64,000 nt of DNA from Desulfobaculum xiamenense. Its GTDB lineage: Bacteria > Desulfobacterota > Desulfovibrionia > Desulfovibrionales > Desulfovibrionaceae. Below the pieces are notes generated by a model. The model was not told the origin of the DNA and did not search any database. It saw nothing but the letters and a program-made list of their open reading frames with translations. Shown here piece after piece: positions 34,444-43,686 of the stretch (the stretch's first letter is position 1; every line of letters starts with the position of its first letter). The stretch lies in the NCBI RefSeq assembly GCF_011927665.1, contig NZ_JAATJA010000001.1, forward strand, positions 353,019 through 417,018, given 5' to 3'. The position numbers were made by a program, and so were the translations under genes.

Positions 34444-35166
34444 ATGTCCGTCATTTCCGCTTCCGATCTGTGCAAGGTGTACGGCCAGCGAAAGGTCGTG
34501 CACGACATCGGCGTCAACGTCGCGCAGGGCGAAGTGGTCGGCCTGCTCGGCCCCAACGGCGCGGGCAAGACCACCACGTTCTACATGCTGGCGGGCATCG
34601 TGAAGCCGACAGGCGGCTCAGTCCGGCTGGACGACGAGGAGATCACCATGCTGCCCCTGCACGAGCGGGCGCGGCTGGGCATGAGCTACCTCCCGCAGGA
34701 AAGCTCGGTGTTCAAGAAGCTCACCGTGCGGCAGAATCTGGAGATCGTGCTGGAGCAGAGCGGTCTCGACCGCGCAACCCAGCAGGCGAGGGCGGATCAG
34801 CTTCTGGACGAACTGGGCATCACCCGACTTTCGGACCAGAAGGCCATGCATCTTTCGGGCGGCGAGCGCCGTCGGCTGGAGATCGCCCGTGCCCTCATCC
34901 TCAATCCCAAGTTCATGCTGCTCGACGAGCCCTTCGCGGGCATCGACCCCATCGCCGTGGATGATATTCAGGGCATCGTGAGCGGACTTCGTGAAAAAGG
35001 TATCGGAGTACTCATTTCCGATCACAACGTTCGAGAGACGTTGAGAATCTGCGACAGAGCCTATCTCGTCTACGAGGGACGAATCATCCTGAGTGGCACT
35101 CCGGATGAAATTTGTGCCGATCCGAAGGCCCGCCGGGTGTATCTGGGAGAGAGCTTCAGTCTCTAA
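34444..35166 (+). CDS. lptB: LPS export ABC transporter ATPase LptB
   Basis: The 240-residue ABC ATPase has 'GLLGPNGAGKTTTFYMLAG' (Walker A), 'LSGGERRRLEIARAL' (signature), 'FMLLDEPFAGIDPIAVDDI' (Walker B) and 'LISDHNVRETLRICDRAYLVYEG' (H-loop). It powers LPS extraction. It starts 1 nt after lptA. The membrane partners LptF and LptG are not in this window. Confidence 0.97.
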   Translation: MSVISASDLCKVYGQRKVVHDIGVNVAQGEVVGLLGPNGAGKTTTFYMLAGIVKPTGGSVRLDDEEITMLPLHERARLGMSYLPQESSVFKKLTVRQNLEIVLEQSGLDRATQQARADQLLDELGITRLSDQKAMHLSGGERRRLEIARALILNPKFMLLDEPFAGIDPIAVDDIQGIVSGLREKGIGVLISDHNVRETLRICDRAYLVYEGRIILSGTPDEICADPKARRVYLGESFSL

Positions 35167-35252
35167 CATCCCGAAATCACTATATCAATTTCGATATTCA
35201 AAATCCTTGCCATCCTCGGTTGCAAGCTTGTTCCGGATGTGGCATGTTGCAA

Positions 35253-35283
35253 ATGCGGTTGAGAAAACATTCTCATGCCGCAT
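35253..35283 (+). promoter_or_regulatory. hairpin between lptB and rpoN
   Basis: ATGCGG-T-TGAGAA / TTCTCA-TG-CCGCAT around an AACA loop. It is strong but not followed by a U run. It may separate or attenuate transcription into rpoN; the 228-bp gap otherwise shows nothing clear. Confidence 0.5.
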
Positions 35284-35394
35284 GGATTTCACCTTGAGCG
35301 ACGGGCATTTTCGTTGGTTCAGACACATGTTTGACCGTGCCCCGTTCGCCGGAATCCCAACCGCCAACATTTCGCAAGAAGACGAACAGCCCCG

Positions 35395-36849
35395 ATGGCA
35401 CTCGAACTCAGACAACAGCTCAAGCTTTCCCAGCAACTGGTCATGACCCCGCAGTTGCAGCAGGCCATCAAACTGCTGCAGCTTTCCCGGTTTGAACTGG
35501 TTGATATGGTCCAGCAGGAACTCCTCGAAAACCCGCTTCTCGAGGAGGCCGTTCCCGAACAGGCTCAGGAGAAGGCCGAGGCCGAGGAAAATGCCCGCGC
35601 CGTAGAGGCTGCGCAGACGGCCGAGGTCATGGACGAGGGCGTTCGCGAGAACGACGCCGTTCAGGGCGCGGACTGGGAAAATTACCTCGGCGAGTTTTCG
35701 AGCACATCCCGCAATTCCGCCGCCCGCGAGGCCGAAATCCCCGAGGAGGGGATGTCCTTCGAGGCCCGGCTGTCGTCCAAGCCCTCGCTGGAGGGCCACC
35801 TTGAGTGGCAGCTCCGGCTGTCGGACATGACGCCCCGCCAGATGGACATCGGCGAGGTCATCATCGGCAACATCGGCTCGCAGGGCTATTTGCAGGCTAC
35901 CGCCGAGGAAATTGCCGCCGACGCCGGGTGTACTTCCGAAGAGGTCGAGGTGGTGCTGCGTCGCATTCAGAATTTCGATCCAGTCGGCGTTGCCGCGCGT
36001 GACCCGCGCGAGTGTCTGCTCGTCCAGATCGAGTCCTACGGCTACGAGGACCCCATCCTCATCGAACTCGTCAGCGAGCACCTCGAAGATCTCGAAACCA
36101 AGCGCTATAAGCCGCTTGCCCGCAAGTTCCGCATCTCGATGGAGGAACTTCGCGAGTATCTCGATCTCATCCAATCCCTCGATCCAATGCCCGGTGCCGC
36201 CTACGGCAGCAGCGAGCCGCAGTACGTGAGCCCGGACGTCTACGTCTACAAGTACGAGGACGATTTCATCATCGTGCTCAACGAGGACGGTCTTCCTCGC
36301 CTCACGCTCAACGATTTCTATCTCGATTCCCTCAAGAGCGGCCGCGGCGCACCGGAAAAGGACTACGTCCACGAGCGGTTGCGCTCCGCACAGTGGCTGA
36401 TGAAGAGCCTCTATCAGCGTCAGCGCACGCTCTATAAGGTCATGGAGAGCATCGTGCGCTTCCAGCGCGGCTTCTTCGAGAACGGCGTGACCAGTCTTCG
36501 GCCGCTCATTCTCAAGGATGTGGCCGACGACATCGAGATGCACGAATCCACCATCAGCCGCATCACCACCAGCAAGTATGTGGCGACGCCGCACGGCCTG
36601 TTCGAACTGAAGTTCTTCTTCAACAGCGCCCTTGGGCTGGACGACGGAAGTCAGGTCGGCTCCGAGAGCGTCAAGGCGCAGATCAAGAGCCTGATAGGTG
36701 AGGAGGACCCCCACCATCCACTGTCGGACGAGCGCATCGCGGAAATTCTGAAGGAACGGCTTCAGGTCAACATTGCCAGAAGAACCGTTGCCAAGTATCG
36801 CGGCGCGCTCGGCATACTCTCCTCTTCGAAACGCAAGGAGATTTTCTAG
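35395..36849 (+). CDS. rpoN: RNA polymerase sigma-54 factor
   Basis: The 484-residue protein has the Gln/Leu-rich region I 'LELRQQLKLSQQLVMTPQLQQAIKLLQLSRFELVDMVQQELLENPLLEE', an acidic region II, the core-binding and HTH domains ('MHESTISRITTSKYVATPHGLFELKFFF') and the RpoN box 'ARRTVAKYR' near the end. It directs transcription from -24/-12 promoters together with activator ATPases. It is followed by hpf, ptsN and rapZ, the classical rpoN gene neighbourhood. Confidence 0.98.
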   Translation: MALELRQQLKLSQQLVMTPQLQQAIKLLQLSRFELVDMVQQELLENPLLEEAVPEQAQEKAEAEENARAVEAAQTAEVMDEGVRENDAVQGADWENYLGEFSSTSRNSAAREAEIPEEGMSFEARLSSKPSLEGHLEWQLRLSDMTPRQMDIGEVIIGNIGSQGYLQATAEEIAADAGCTSEEVEVVLRRIQNFDPVGVAARDPRECLLVQIESYGYEDPILIELVSEHLEDLETKRYKPLARKFRISMEELREYLDLIQSLDPMPGAAYGSSEPQYVSPDVYVYKYEDDFIIVLNEDGLPRLTLNDFYLDSLKSGRGAPEKDYVHERLRSAQWLMKSLYQRQRTLYKVMESIVRFQRGFFENGVTSLRPLILKDVADDIEMHESTISRITTSKYVATPHGLFELKFFFNSALGLDDGSQVGSESVKAQIKSLIGEEDPHHPLSDERIAEILKERLQVNIARRTVAKYRGALGILSSSKRKEIF

Positions 36850-36947
36850 AGGTGGCGTGACGGAACTCTTTATTTTCGGGCTGAATGCACGTACACTCCA
36901 AATTACGGAGTGATATCGATCCAACAGCATCACAAGGAGGATCGTCG

Positions 36948-37487
36948 ATGAACATCAGCTTGACGTTCAAGAATTTCGAACCGTCGGATCATCTGAGGAA
37001 GTACGCGCAAAAGCGCTTCGAAAAGCTGATCAAGTATGCCAACACCGGCAATACGGAGCTGAAGATAAATCTCGGGGTGGAGAAGTTCCGCCATATCGCC
37101 GAGGTCACGCTTTCCGGTGACAACATGAACATGTCCGCCGTGGAGGAGTCCGAGGACATGTACTCCTCCATCGACCTCGTGTACGACAAGATGACGTCGC
37201 AGGTCCGCAAGCTCCGCGAAAAGGGCAAGGACCGTCGTCGTTCCCGTGGCACCGTCCGCGACGAAGTCATCAGCTTCGAAGAAGGCGAAGCCGGACGCGA
37301 GGCGACCATTGTCGAGGCGCAGACCTACAAGCCCAAGCCCATGCTGGTGGACGAGGCTGCCATGCAGCTCGATACCCTCAATTACGAATTTCTCGTTTTC
37401 CTCAACGCCGAAACCGAGCGGGTCAACGTGATCTACCGCCGCAAGACGGGAGACTATGGTCTCATTGATCCCGGGATGTACGAATGA
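36948..37487 (+). CDS. hpf: ribosome hibernation-promoting factor, long form
   Basis: The 179-residue protein has an N-terminal RaiA/HPF fold ('MNISLTFKNFEPSDHLRKYAQKRFEKLIKY', 1-95), a charged linker and the C-terminal dimerisation domain of long HPF ('KPMLVDEAAMQLDTLNYEFLVFLNAETERVNVIYRRKTGDYGLIDP'). It dimerises ribosomes in stationary phase. AAGGAGG seven nt before the ATG fixes the start. Confidence 0.97.
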   Translation: MNISLTFKNFEPSDHLRKYAQKRFEKLIKYANTGNTELKINLGVEKFRHIAEVTLSGDNMNMSAVEESEDMYSSIDLVYDKMTSQVRKLREKGKDRRRSRGTVRDEVISFEEGEAGREATIVEAQTYKPKPMLVDEAAMQLDTLNYEFLVFLNAETERVNVIYRRKTGDYGLIDPGMYE

Positions 37488-37933
37488 AGCTGGGTGATTT
37501 CCTGGATAACGAACTGATTTTGCCTGAACTTTCGGCCAGGACCAAATCTCGGGTCCTGGCCGAACTTGTGGCAGCCGTGGCTGAAAGGCGGCCGGAAATC
37601 GATGTGGAGGCCGCGCACAAGGTGCTCTTGGAGCGCGAGGCGCTCGGCACCACCGGCATCGGCGAGGGCATCGCCATCCCCCACGGCAAGCTCGACGCGC
37701 TGGAGGACATCGTCCTCGTGGTCGGGCGCTCCGCCGAGGGTGTGGAATTCGATGCGCTGGATTTCCGCCCCTGCCACATCTTCTTCCTCGTGCTCGCGCC
37801 AGAGAAGGTGGCCGGAATGCATCTGCGCATCCTCGCCCACATTTCGCGTATGCTCAAGGATGACGCATTTCGCAAGGCCTTCCTTTGTGCCGAGGGGCGC
37901 GAGGGATTGGCCAAGCTACTTGAGGGAGCGTGA
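37484..37933 (+). CDS. ptsN: PTS IIA-like nitrogen regulatory protein
   Basis: The 149-residue EIIA(fructose)-fold protein has the phosphorylatable His in 'GIAIPHGKLDALEDIVLVVGR' (about residue 66). It is a regulatory phosphocarrier rather than a transporter part. The ATG overlaps the hpf stop as ATGA. Residue set and position after rpoN-hpf match ptsN. Confidence 0.96.
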   Translation: MKLGDFLDNELILPELSARTKSRVLAELVAAVAERRPEIDVEAAHKVLLEREALGTTGIGEGIAIPHGKLDALEDIVLVVGRSAEGVEFDALDFRPCHIFFLVLAPEKVAGMHLRILAHISRMLKDDAFRKAFLCAEGREGLAKLLEGA

Positions 37934-37936
37934 GCC

Positions 37937-38836
37937 ATGTTGGGCCGTGATGCATCCGGAGCGGAAAACAGCTTCCCGGTGATCATCCTCTCCGGCCTGT
38001 CCGGTGCGGGGAAATCGACGGCTCTTAAGGTTTTCGAGGACCTCGGATTCGTTACGGTGGATGGATTGCCGCCGAATCTCATCCCCGAACTCGTGGACCT
38101 TTTCCAGCGCCAGCGCGAGGTCTATCACCGTGGTCTCACGCTGGGCCTCGATGTCCGCCACTCCGACTTTCGCGAGAAATGGACCGGGGCGCTTGCCACC
38201 ATGCGCAATAGCGGCGTCGAACCGCGAGTGGTCTTCGTGGAAGCCTCGGAAGAGGTTCTGCGCAGGCGTTACGCGGCGACGCGCCGTCCCCATCCGCTGG
38301 AGCAGGGCATCGGCCTTGATCGGGCGCTTGTGGAAGAGCGGGCGCTTCTGTTTCCCGTGCGTGATGTTGCGGAGATCGTGGTCGACACCTCCGACTATTC
38401 CATCCATGACCTGCGCCGCACCTTGCAAGAAAAGTGGAATTTTCTGCAGGACAAGCGCTACGGCCTGCATGTCTATCTCGTCACCTTCGGGTTCAAGCAC
38501 GGCGTTCCCACGGATGCGGACCTCGTTTTCGATCTGCGGTTTCTGCCGAATCCGTACTTCGAGAAGGCGCTTCGGCCATTTACGGGGCGCGACAAGGCCG
38601 TGGCCGATTTCGTCCTTGGCTCGCCAGCGGGGCGGGAATATCTGGAAAAGCAATTGGAATTCCTGCATTATGTCCTGCCGTGCTACGCGCGGGAGGGCCG
38701 CTATCGGCTGACTGTGGCCATCGGCTGCACCGGCGGGCGGCATCGCTCCGTGGCCGTGGCTGAGGCTGTCTTTGACTCCTTGCGCGAGTCGGACTATGCA
38801 GTCTTTCTGGAACACAGGCATCTCGATTTGGATTAG
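37937..38836 (+). CDS. rapZ: RNase adapter / nucleotide-binding protein RapZ
   Basis: The 299-residue P-loop protein has 'VIILSGLSGAGKSTALKVFEDLGFVTVDGLPPNLIPELVDLF' at the N-terminus and 'FDLRFLPNPYFEKALRPFTGRDKAVADFV' and 'AIGCTGGRHRSVAVAEAVF' in the C-terminal domain. In E. coli it controls GlmZ decay and thus glucosamine-6-phosphate synthesis. It lies 3 bp after ptsN. Confidence 0.97.
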   Translation: MLGRDASGAENSFPVIILSGLSGAGKSTALKVFEDLGFVTVDGLPPNLIPELVDLFQRQREVYHRGLTLGLDVRHSDFREKWTGALATMRNSGVEPRVVFVEASEEVLRRRYAATRRPHPLEQGIGLDRALVEERALLFPVRDVAEIVVDTSDYSIHDLRRTLQEKWNFLQDKRYGLHVYLVTFGFKHGVPTDADLVFDLRFLPNPYFEKALRPFTGRDKAVADFVLGSPAGREYLEKQLEFLHYVLPCYAREGRYRLTVAIGCTGGRHRSVAVAEAVFDSLRESDYAVFLEHRHLDLD

Positions 38837-38886
38837 AGCACCGCAGAACCGGGCCGTCCGGTCCCGCACACACTCCCAGCAGGAAC

Positions 38887-39321
38887 ATGAACACGGACAA
38901 GAAGACAAAGAACGTCGGCGTCATTATCGTCACGCATACCGATTACGGCACCCATCTGCTTAAGGCTGCCGAGGTTATCCTCGGCCCGCAGAAGGCCTGT
39001 GAGGCCATCGGTGTGGACGTCGCCCAGGAGATGGACGAGATTCTCAAGAATCTTCGAGAGGCCGTCCAGCGGACCGACACCGGTGCGGGCGTGCTTATCC
39101 TGACGGACATGTTCGGCGGCACTCCGACGAACCTGAGCCTGTCGCTTCTGGGAACCGGTCCCCTTGAAGTCATCACCGGCGTGAACCTGCCCATGCTGCT
39201 CAAGGTGCTGGGCACCCGGTCCATGGATCTCAAGAAGTTGGCCAGCGAGGCCTCCAATGCGGGCTGTCAGGGAATCGTCGTTGCGGGCGAAATCCTGCGA
39301 CGAAAGGTCGCGGAGGCATAG
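38887..39321 (+). CDS. mannose-family PTS IIA component
   Basis: The 144-residue protein has the EIIA(Man) fold: 'VGVIIVTHTDYGTHLLKAAEVILG' with the active His in VTH, then 'GVLILTDMFGGTPTNLSLSLL' and 'ITGVNLPMLLKVLGTR'. It accepts phosphate from HPr and passes it to IIB. It is followed 3 bp later by the IIB gene. Confidence 0.94.
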   Translation: MNTDKKTKNVGVIIVTHTDYGTHLLKAAEVILGPQKACEAIGVDVAQEMDEILKNLREAVQRTDTGAGVLILTDMFGGTPTNLSLSLLGTGPLEVITGVNLPMLLKVLGTRSMDLKKLASEASNAGCQGIVVAGEILRRKVAEA

Positions 39322-39324
39322 GGC

Positions 39325-39795
39325 ATGTTCTGGGTGCGCGTCGACAACCGGCTCGTTCATGGGCAGATAATCGAAACGTGGCTGCCGTTCACGAAGAGCC
39401 GCTGGATTATCGTCGCCAATGACGAACTTGTGGACGACGCGCTCCGGCAGGAGATCATGGGGCTGGCCATTCCGCATGGCATTGAGAAGCGTTTCGTCTC
39501 CGTCGCCGACGCATCCGGCTTTGTTGCGGATACCTTCGGCAAGGGTGCGGACCCGGATGCGCTGGTCCTGTTCGCCAGTTGTGCCGATGCCCGGCGGGCC
39601 TACGAGGCCGGGCTGGCTTTTCCTGTTTTGAATCTCGGCAACCTGCACTACGGGCCGGGCAAGGAGCAGATTTGCGCCCATGTGGCGCTGTCGGATACTG
39701 ATCGGACGTGTCTCGGGTTCTTCTCCTCTTCCGGAATCGAGCTCGACTTCCGTTGCGTGCCCAGCGAACCCATTCAGGTGAGGCGCACATGGTAG
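39325..39795 (+). CDS. mannose-family PTS IIB component
   Basis: The 156-residue protein begins 'MFWVRVDNRLVHGQIIETWLP', carrying the phosphorylated His (RLVHGQ), then 'IIVANDELVDDALRQEIMGLAIP' and 'NLGNLHYGPGKEQI', as in EIIB(Man/Sor). Its last codons overlap the start of the IIC reading frame (ATG 39789). Confidence 0.94.
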   Translation: MFWVRVDNRLVHGQIIETWLPFTKSRWIIVANDELVDDALRQEIMGLAIPHGIEKRFVSVADASGFVADTFGKGADPDALVLFASCADARRAYEAGLAFPVLNLGNLHYGPGKEQICAHVALSDTDRTCLGFFSSSGIELDFRCVPSEPIQVRRTW

Positions 39796-40495
39796 AATCT
39801 CCTCTGATGACCATCGTCGCTGTCGCGGCTGTCGGTTTTTTTTTGTCCTCCTGTCCCTGTCCCGCTTCGCGATAAACGTCGGCATCCTTGAACGCCCGCT
39901 CGTTCAGGGGCTTGTGTGGGGACTGGTGACGGGGGATGTTTCGCTGGCCTTGTCCGTCTCCGCCGTCTTCGAACTCTTTTGGCTCGATCTCATTCCCGCG
40001 GGGACCTTCATCCCGCCCAATGCCGCCGCATCCAACCTTGCGGCGCTGATGCTCATCCACTTCTTTGGCTTCACCACCCCTGCCGAGGCCATGTTCCCCA
40101 TCTTGTTCAGCCTCCCACTCAGTTGGTTCGCCGCGCGTCTGGAGCAGTTCCAGCGCTATAGGCAGAACGCCGCCTACGACGCCCTTCAGGCGCAGGTACG
40201 GCTGGGGCGTGACACGGCCTATGCGCCTGCCCGCTTGGTGGAGCGGTCCATCCTTCAGTCCGGCATCCTGTATTTCGTGTTCTTCGTCGCCAGCCTGATG
40301 GGGCTGATCGTCTTGACGGGCATGCTGCTTTCTAACGGTTTTCTGCATATGCAGACCGATGCGCTTGGCTGGGGGCACCTGTGGGTCGCCGCGAGTTTCG
40401 GTCCGCTGCTCTCGCTACGCTCCATGCGGGCCTATGCGCTACTTGTCGCCGGGGCCTGCTGTGTGACGGTAGCCGCATTCTTCGGTCGTTTCTGA
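39789..40495 (+). pseudogene. mannose-family PTS IIC component, out of frame at a T9 tract
   Basis: The ATG at 39789 opens a hydrophobic frame (MVESPLMTIVAVAAVGF) that meets TAA after about 28 codons. If the T9 run at 39836-39844 is read with one extra base (or two fewer), the frame continues without a break as 'FVLLSLSRFAINVGILERPLVQGLVWGLVTGDVSLALSVSAVFELFWLDLIPAGTFIPPNAA', a normal IIC(Man/Sor) protein of about 235 residues with several membrane helices. The second part is open from 39914 as a GTG-started frame. Options are a real inactivating indel, slippage-dependent expression or phase variation, or a sequencing error. No IID gene follows before ppaC. Confidence 0.75.
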
Positions 40496-40757
40496 CGTTT
40501 TTTGTCCATCCTTCGCCCGGGGCTTCGGGATTTGCACGTTTCCTTCGGGGAATGCGGTTCTTGCTCCTTTTCTCACAAACATTCGGTGGCCGTGGTGCCG
40601 CATCCTGGGCCAGCGCGCGGAAAAGCCTGCGGCACCTAAAGTTTTATTTCGATGCTCCAAGGACTTGGCAGAGGCAATCCTTTGTGCTATTTGGCACAAA
40701 CTTCGAGCGTGAATTTGCCCTTAGGCACAGCGAAAAATCCATTAGGAGGATCTGTCA
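40496..40757 (+). promoter_or_regulatory. ppaC upstream region with inverted repeat
   Basis: A perfect inverted repeat TTTGTGC-tatttg-GCACAAA spans 40681-40700, about 58 bp before the ppaC start. It could be a regulator site. AT-rich stretches upstream (about 40640-40655) may hold the promoter but no convincing -35/-10 pair was found. No gene lies in this gap. Confidence 0.45.
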
Positions 40758-41675
40758 ATGTTAGTTCTCGGTCACATGAATCCTGATACTGATAGCATTG
40801 TCGCCGCCATTGCCCTTGCCGACCTGTTCAGCAAGCGCGGCATCGAAGCCAAGCCCGTGGCCCAGGGCAAGGTGACCCCTGAGTCCGCTTTCGTTCTCGA
40901 GAAGTTCGGCCTGACCGCTCCCGAGGTCGTGACCTCCGTCGCCGGCCAGAAGATCGCTCTCGTCGACACCACCGAGCTTGCCCAGCTGCCCGGTGACATC
41001 GCCCAGGCCGAGGTTCTGGCTGTTGCCGACCATCACAAGCTTGGCGACCTGTCCACCCCCAACCCGCTCGAAATGTGGGTTTGGCCGGTAGGCTGCACCT
41101 GCACCGTGCTGAAGTCCATGTACGACTTCTACGGTGTGGAAGTGTCCAAGGGCATCGCTGGCGCCATGCTCTGTGCCATCCTGTCCGACACCGTCATGTT
41201 CAAGTCCGTGACCTGCACCGAGGCCGACAAGAAGGCCGTCGAGGCTCTGGCCAAGATCTCTGGCGTGTCCGACGTGATGGGCCTTGGCATGGAGATGTTC
41301 AAGGTCAAGAGCGCCGTTGAAGGCGCTCCCATGCGCGACCTCGTCTTCCGTGACTACAAGGATTTCGACATGGCTGGCCACGGCGTTGGCATCGGCCAGC
41401 TGGAAGTCGTGGACCTCGACATCCTCAAGCCCTACGTTGATGGCCTCTACGAGGAGATCACCAAGCTGAAGGGCGAGAAGGGTCATCACACCATCATGCT
41501 GATGCTGACCGACATCATGAAGGAAGGCACCGAGATGCTGTTCGTCACCGACGACAAGGCCGTCTTCAAGAAGGCCTTCGGTGTGGACGCTGGCGAGCGT
41601 TCCTTCTGGCTGCAGGGCTGCATGTCCCGCAAGAAGCAGGTTGTGCCCGATTTCCAGGCTAAGGCTTTCGCCTAA
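40758..41675 (+). CDS. ppaC: manganese-dependent inorganic pyrophosphatase
   Basis: The 305-residue DHH-family enzyme has 'VLGHMNPDTDSIVAAIALADLF', 'ALVDTTELAQLP', 'VLAVADHHKLGDL' (DHH) and 'ILSDTVMFKS' as metal ligands, with a C-terminal DHHA2 domain ending 'SRKKQVVP'. It hydrolyses pyrophosphate, which sulfate reducers produce in large amount when they activate sulfate to APS. TAGGAGG precedes the ATG and codon use is strongly biased, indicating high expression. Confidence 0.97.
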   Translation: MLVLGHMNPDTDSIVAAIALADLFSKRGIEAKPVAQGKVTPESAFVLEKFGLTAPEVVTSVAGQKIALVDTTELAQLPGDIAQAEVLAVADHHKLGDLSTPNPLEMWVWPVGCTCTVLKSMYDFYGVEVSKGIAGAMLCAILSDTVMFKSVTCTEADKKAVEALAKISGVSDVMGLGMEMFKVKSAVEGAPMRDLVFRDYKDFDMAGHGVGIGQLEVVDLDILKPYVDGLYEEITKLKGEKGHHTIMLMLTDIMKEGTEMLFVTDDKAVFKKAFGVDAGERSFWLQGCMSRKKQVVPDFQAKAFA

Positions 41676-41713
41676 GTCCGGACCACGGCCCAACGGCTGT
41701 ACCGCCTGATTGC

Positions 41714-41747
41714 AAGGCCCGGCAGGTTTTTCCTGCCGGGCCTTTTT
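41714..41747 (+). terminator. ppaC terminator
   Basis: Perfect 13-bp stem AAGGCCCGGCAGG / CCTGCCGGGCCTT with a TTTTT loop, followed by TTT. A strong rho-independent terminator 40 bp after the ppaC stop. Confidence 0.95.
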
Positions 41748-42059
41748 GTGTGTGGCGAGGGGGGGAGTGGAGGCGTGGTTTTCTTGTACGAAGCACACGC
41801 GAGGCGTCAGTTGCGTGGTTGCGAAATCGAAACGTTGCGGAACATGATATCGTCCTTTCCTACAAGGAATTTTCCGTAAGCTTGGTATGAAAAGTGCATT
41901 ATTGACGGCGGTTGGGCGAATGACGTTAAAATTGACGTAGCCCAATGCCAAGCTGATGTCTCGCTGCTGTTGTGATTCGCTACTGACGTTTATGTTGAAA
42001 TTGAATCTTTCATGTTGCACCTCGGTCACATTTTCGATGCTGGTGAAGCGGTGGGATGA
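41748..42059. other. gene-free gap before the glycan cluster
   Basis: No convincing gene. The base composition drops towards AT compared with ppaC and holds several TTGACG/TGACGT-like words (about 41903-41935 and 41981-41988) that could belong to a promoter region of the following cluster, but no clear pair is assigned. Confidence 0.3.
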
Positions 42060-43592
42060 ATGAGGGTACTGTTCCAGATAAGAGATAATAGCACATCCAT
42101 TCCTGGCGGTGATCTTGTTGTCGCATCAAGTTTGATGCGAGAACTTGCCGCGTGCGGTGTGGATGTCGAGATGCGAACAGATCATGACAGTGATGTTCGT
42201 GGATATGACGTCGTCCATATCTTCAATTATGATGTTCCATTTGCATTGAATGCGGCACGCTGCGGCGTTCCGTATGTCGTTACGCCGATGTTCGAGGATT
42301 TCGGACGGTATTTCGAGCGTTCGCAGCGGGCAATCTGTGCCTTCGCGAGGCATCTTTCCGGAGATATGCCGCCCGATGTGCTCAATGCGGAGCTGCGCGG
42401 CATTTCCGGGCGTAGTAGCGCGGAATTGTCCTATGCGGATATTGCCTTCATGGCCGAAGGGGCACAGGCCACATTCGCTAGCGGCGAATCCGAGGGGCGG
42501 CGAATCAAGGAGGCCTTTCCCAAGGCTGGACCTGTTTGGCCTGTGCATCTCGGATTTGCGCGTCCTACTTCTGTGAAGGGCGATGCTGTCGAACTTTGCG
42601 CCGAACGCTTCGGAGTGCGGGATTTCGTCCTGTGCGTGGGGCGGTTGGAGTCGCGCAAGAATCAGCTCATGCTGTTGCATGCCCTGCGCGACGACGACAT
42701 TCCGCTTGTTTTCGTCAATAGTTCGGCATTCGACGACGAGTACGGGCGGCTGTGCCGCGCCTATCCACGCCGTGGGCGGACGATTTTTACCGGGCGTGTC
42801 GATGCGGAAACCCTTTGCGCACTGTATGCGGCCGCGCGTGTCCATGCGTTGCCGAGCTGGTATGAACTGCCGGGACTCGTCTCGCTTGAGGCTGCATGGG
42901 CCGGGTGTGAAGTGGTCGCCCCTGATTGGGGGACTTTGCCTTCCTATCTTGGAGACCTCGTTCATTACTGCGATCCCAGCGACCCGGACTCGATCCGCAG
43001 AGCGGTCCTTGCTGCGCTGGGTTCGTCGAAGGCTTCCGGTGCGCGCGACGCTCTCGCCCAATGCACATGGGAGAGCGCGGCGCAAAGGGTGCTTGGCGTC
43101 TACGAAGACGTCGCGGCAGCCTGCGCCACCGAGGTTGGCGCAGAAAGATTGCGGGGCATCCGGCGTGTGGCATCCATGGAGGAGGGACTCCGCGCGCGGC
43201 GTCGGCGGGCGATGGACATGGCCTTTACTGCCCCCGGTGATTCTCTGCGCCTAGCCACAGGCCTTCTGCGACAGCGTCCGGGAAATCCGTCGCTTCTGTA
43301 CTGCTGCGGTGTGGCGCATACCGTGGCGGGGCAATTCATCGAGGCGGAACGATGTCTCAAGGCGGCACTGAAACTGCAGCCCTTTTTGTGCGTTGAAGCC
43401 TATCTGTATCTTGCCTTGGGGATGTCTCGTCAGGGACGTCCCGGCGAGGTGCTGCGCGTGGTTGACAATGTGGCGCGACTGTTTCCGTTTGTGCAGCCTG
43501 AACATTTCTCGTTGCTTGAACAGTATCGCAAGCAGGCGGTGTGTGTAATGGAACGCGATGATGGTCTTGGAGTATTGGAGTTTCCTGCGTGA
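42060..43592 (+). CDS. GT4-type glycosyltransferase with TPR tail
   Basis: The 510-residue protein has an N-terminal Rossmann half ('GGDLVVASSLMRELAACGVDVEM') and a GT-B C-terminal half ('VLCVGRLESRKNQLMLLHALRDDDIPLVFV', 'ALPSWYELPGLVSLEAAWAGCEVVAPDWG' with the E-x7-E-like acceptor helix). About 110 residues of TPR-like helices follow ('LLRQRPGNPSLLYCCGVAHTVAGQFIEAERCLKAALKLQP'). It probably adds a sugar to a surface glycan or protein. The segment NQLMLLHALRDDDI recurs in the last gene of the cluster (51163-53823), so the two are paralogues. Confidence 0.85.
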   Translation: MRVLFQIRDNSTSIPGGDLVVASSLMRELAACGVDVEMRTDHDSDVRGYDVVHIFNYDVPFALNAARCGVPYVVTPMFEDFGRYFERSQRAICAFARHLSGDMPPDVLNAELRGISGRSSAELSYADIAFMAEGAQATFASGESEGRRIKEAFPKAGPVWPVHLGFARPTSVKGDAVELCAERFGVRDFVLCVGRLESRKNQLMLLHALRDDDIPLVFVNSSAFDDEYGRLCRAYPRRGRTIFTGRVDAETLCALYAAARVHALPSWYELPGLVSLEAAWAGCEVVAPDWGTLPSYLGDLVHYCDPSDPDSIRRAVLAALGSSKASGARDALAQCTWESAAQRVLGVYEDVAAACATEVGAERLRGIRRVASMEEGLRARRRRAMDMAFTAPGDSLRLATGLLRQRPGNPSLLYCCGVAHTVAGQFIEAERCLKAALKLQPFLCVEAYLYLALGMSRQGRPGEVLRVVDNVARLFPFVQPEHFSLLEQYRKQAVCVMERDDGLGVLEFPA

Positions 43593-43686
43593 CGGCGTGC
43601 GCATGAGCTGCCATTGCGTTGGCGTTGTTGTGTGACGTCCGCAAAGACGGGCGCTGATCAAGATCGATATTGGGCAGGTTTTGAGA

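Noticed and set aside
35239-35256. Possible sigma-54 promoter (TGGCATGTTGCA) before rpoN
   Set aside because: The GG and GC dinucleotides are not 10 bp apart, so the -24/-12 geometry is wrong.
40691-40710. Possible sigma-54 promoter (TTGGCAC...) before ppaC
   Set aside because: The required GC at the -12 position is GA. The same bases are better explained as one arm of the inverted repeat.
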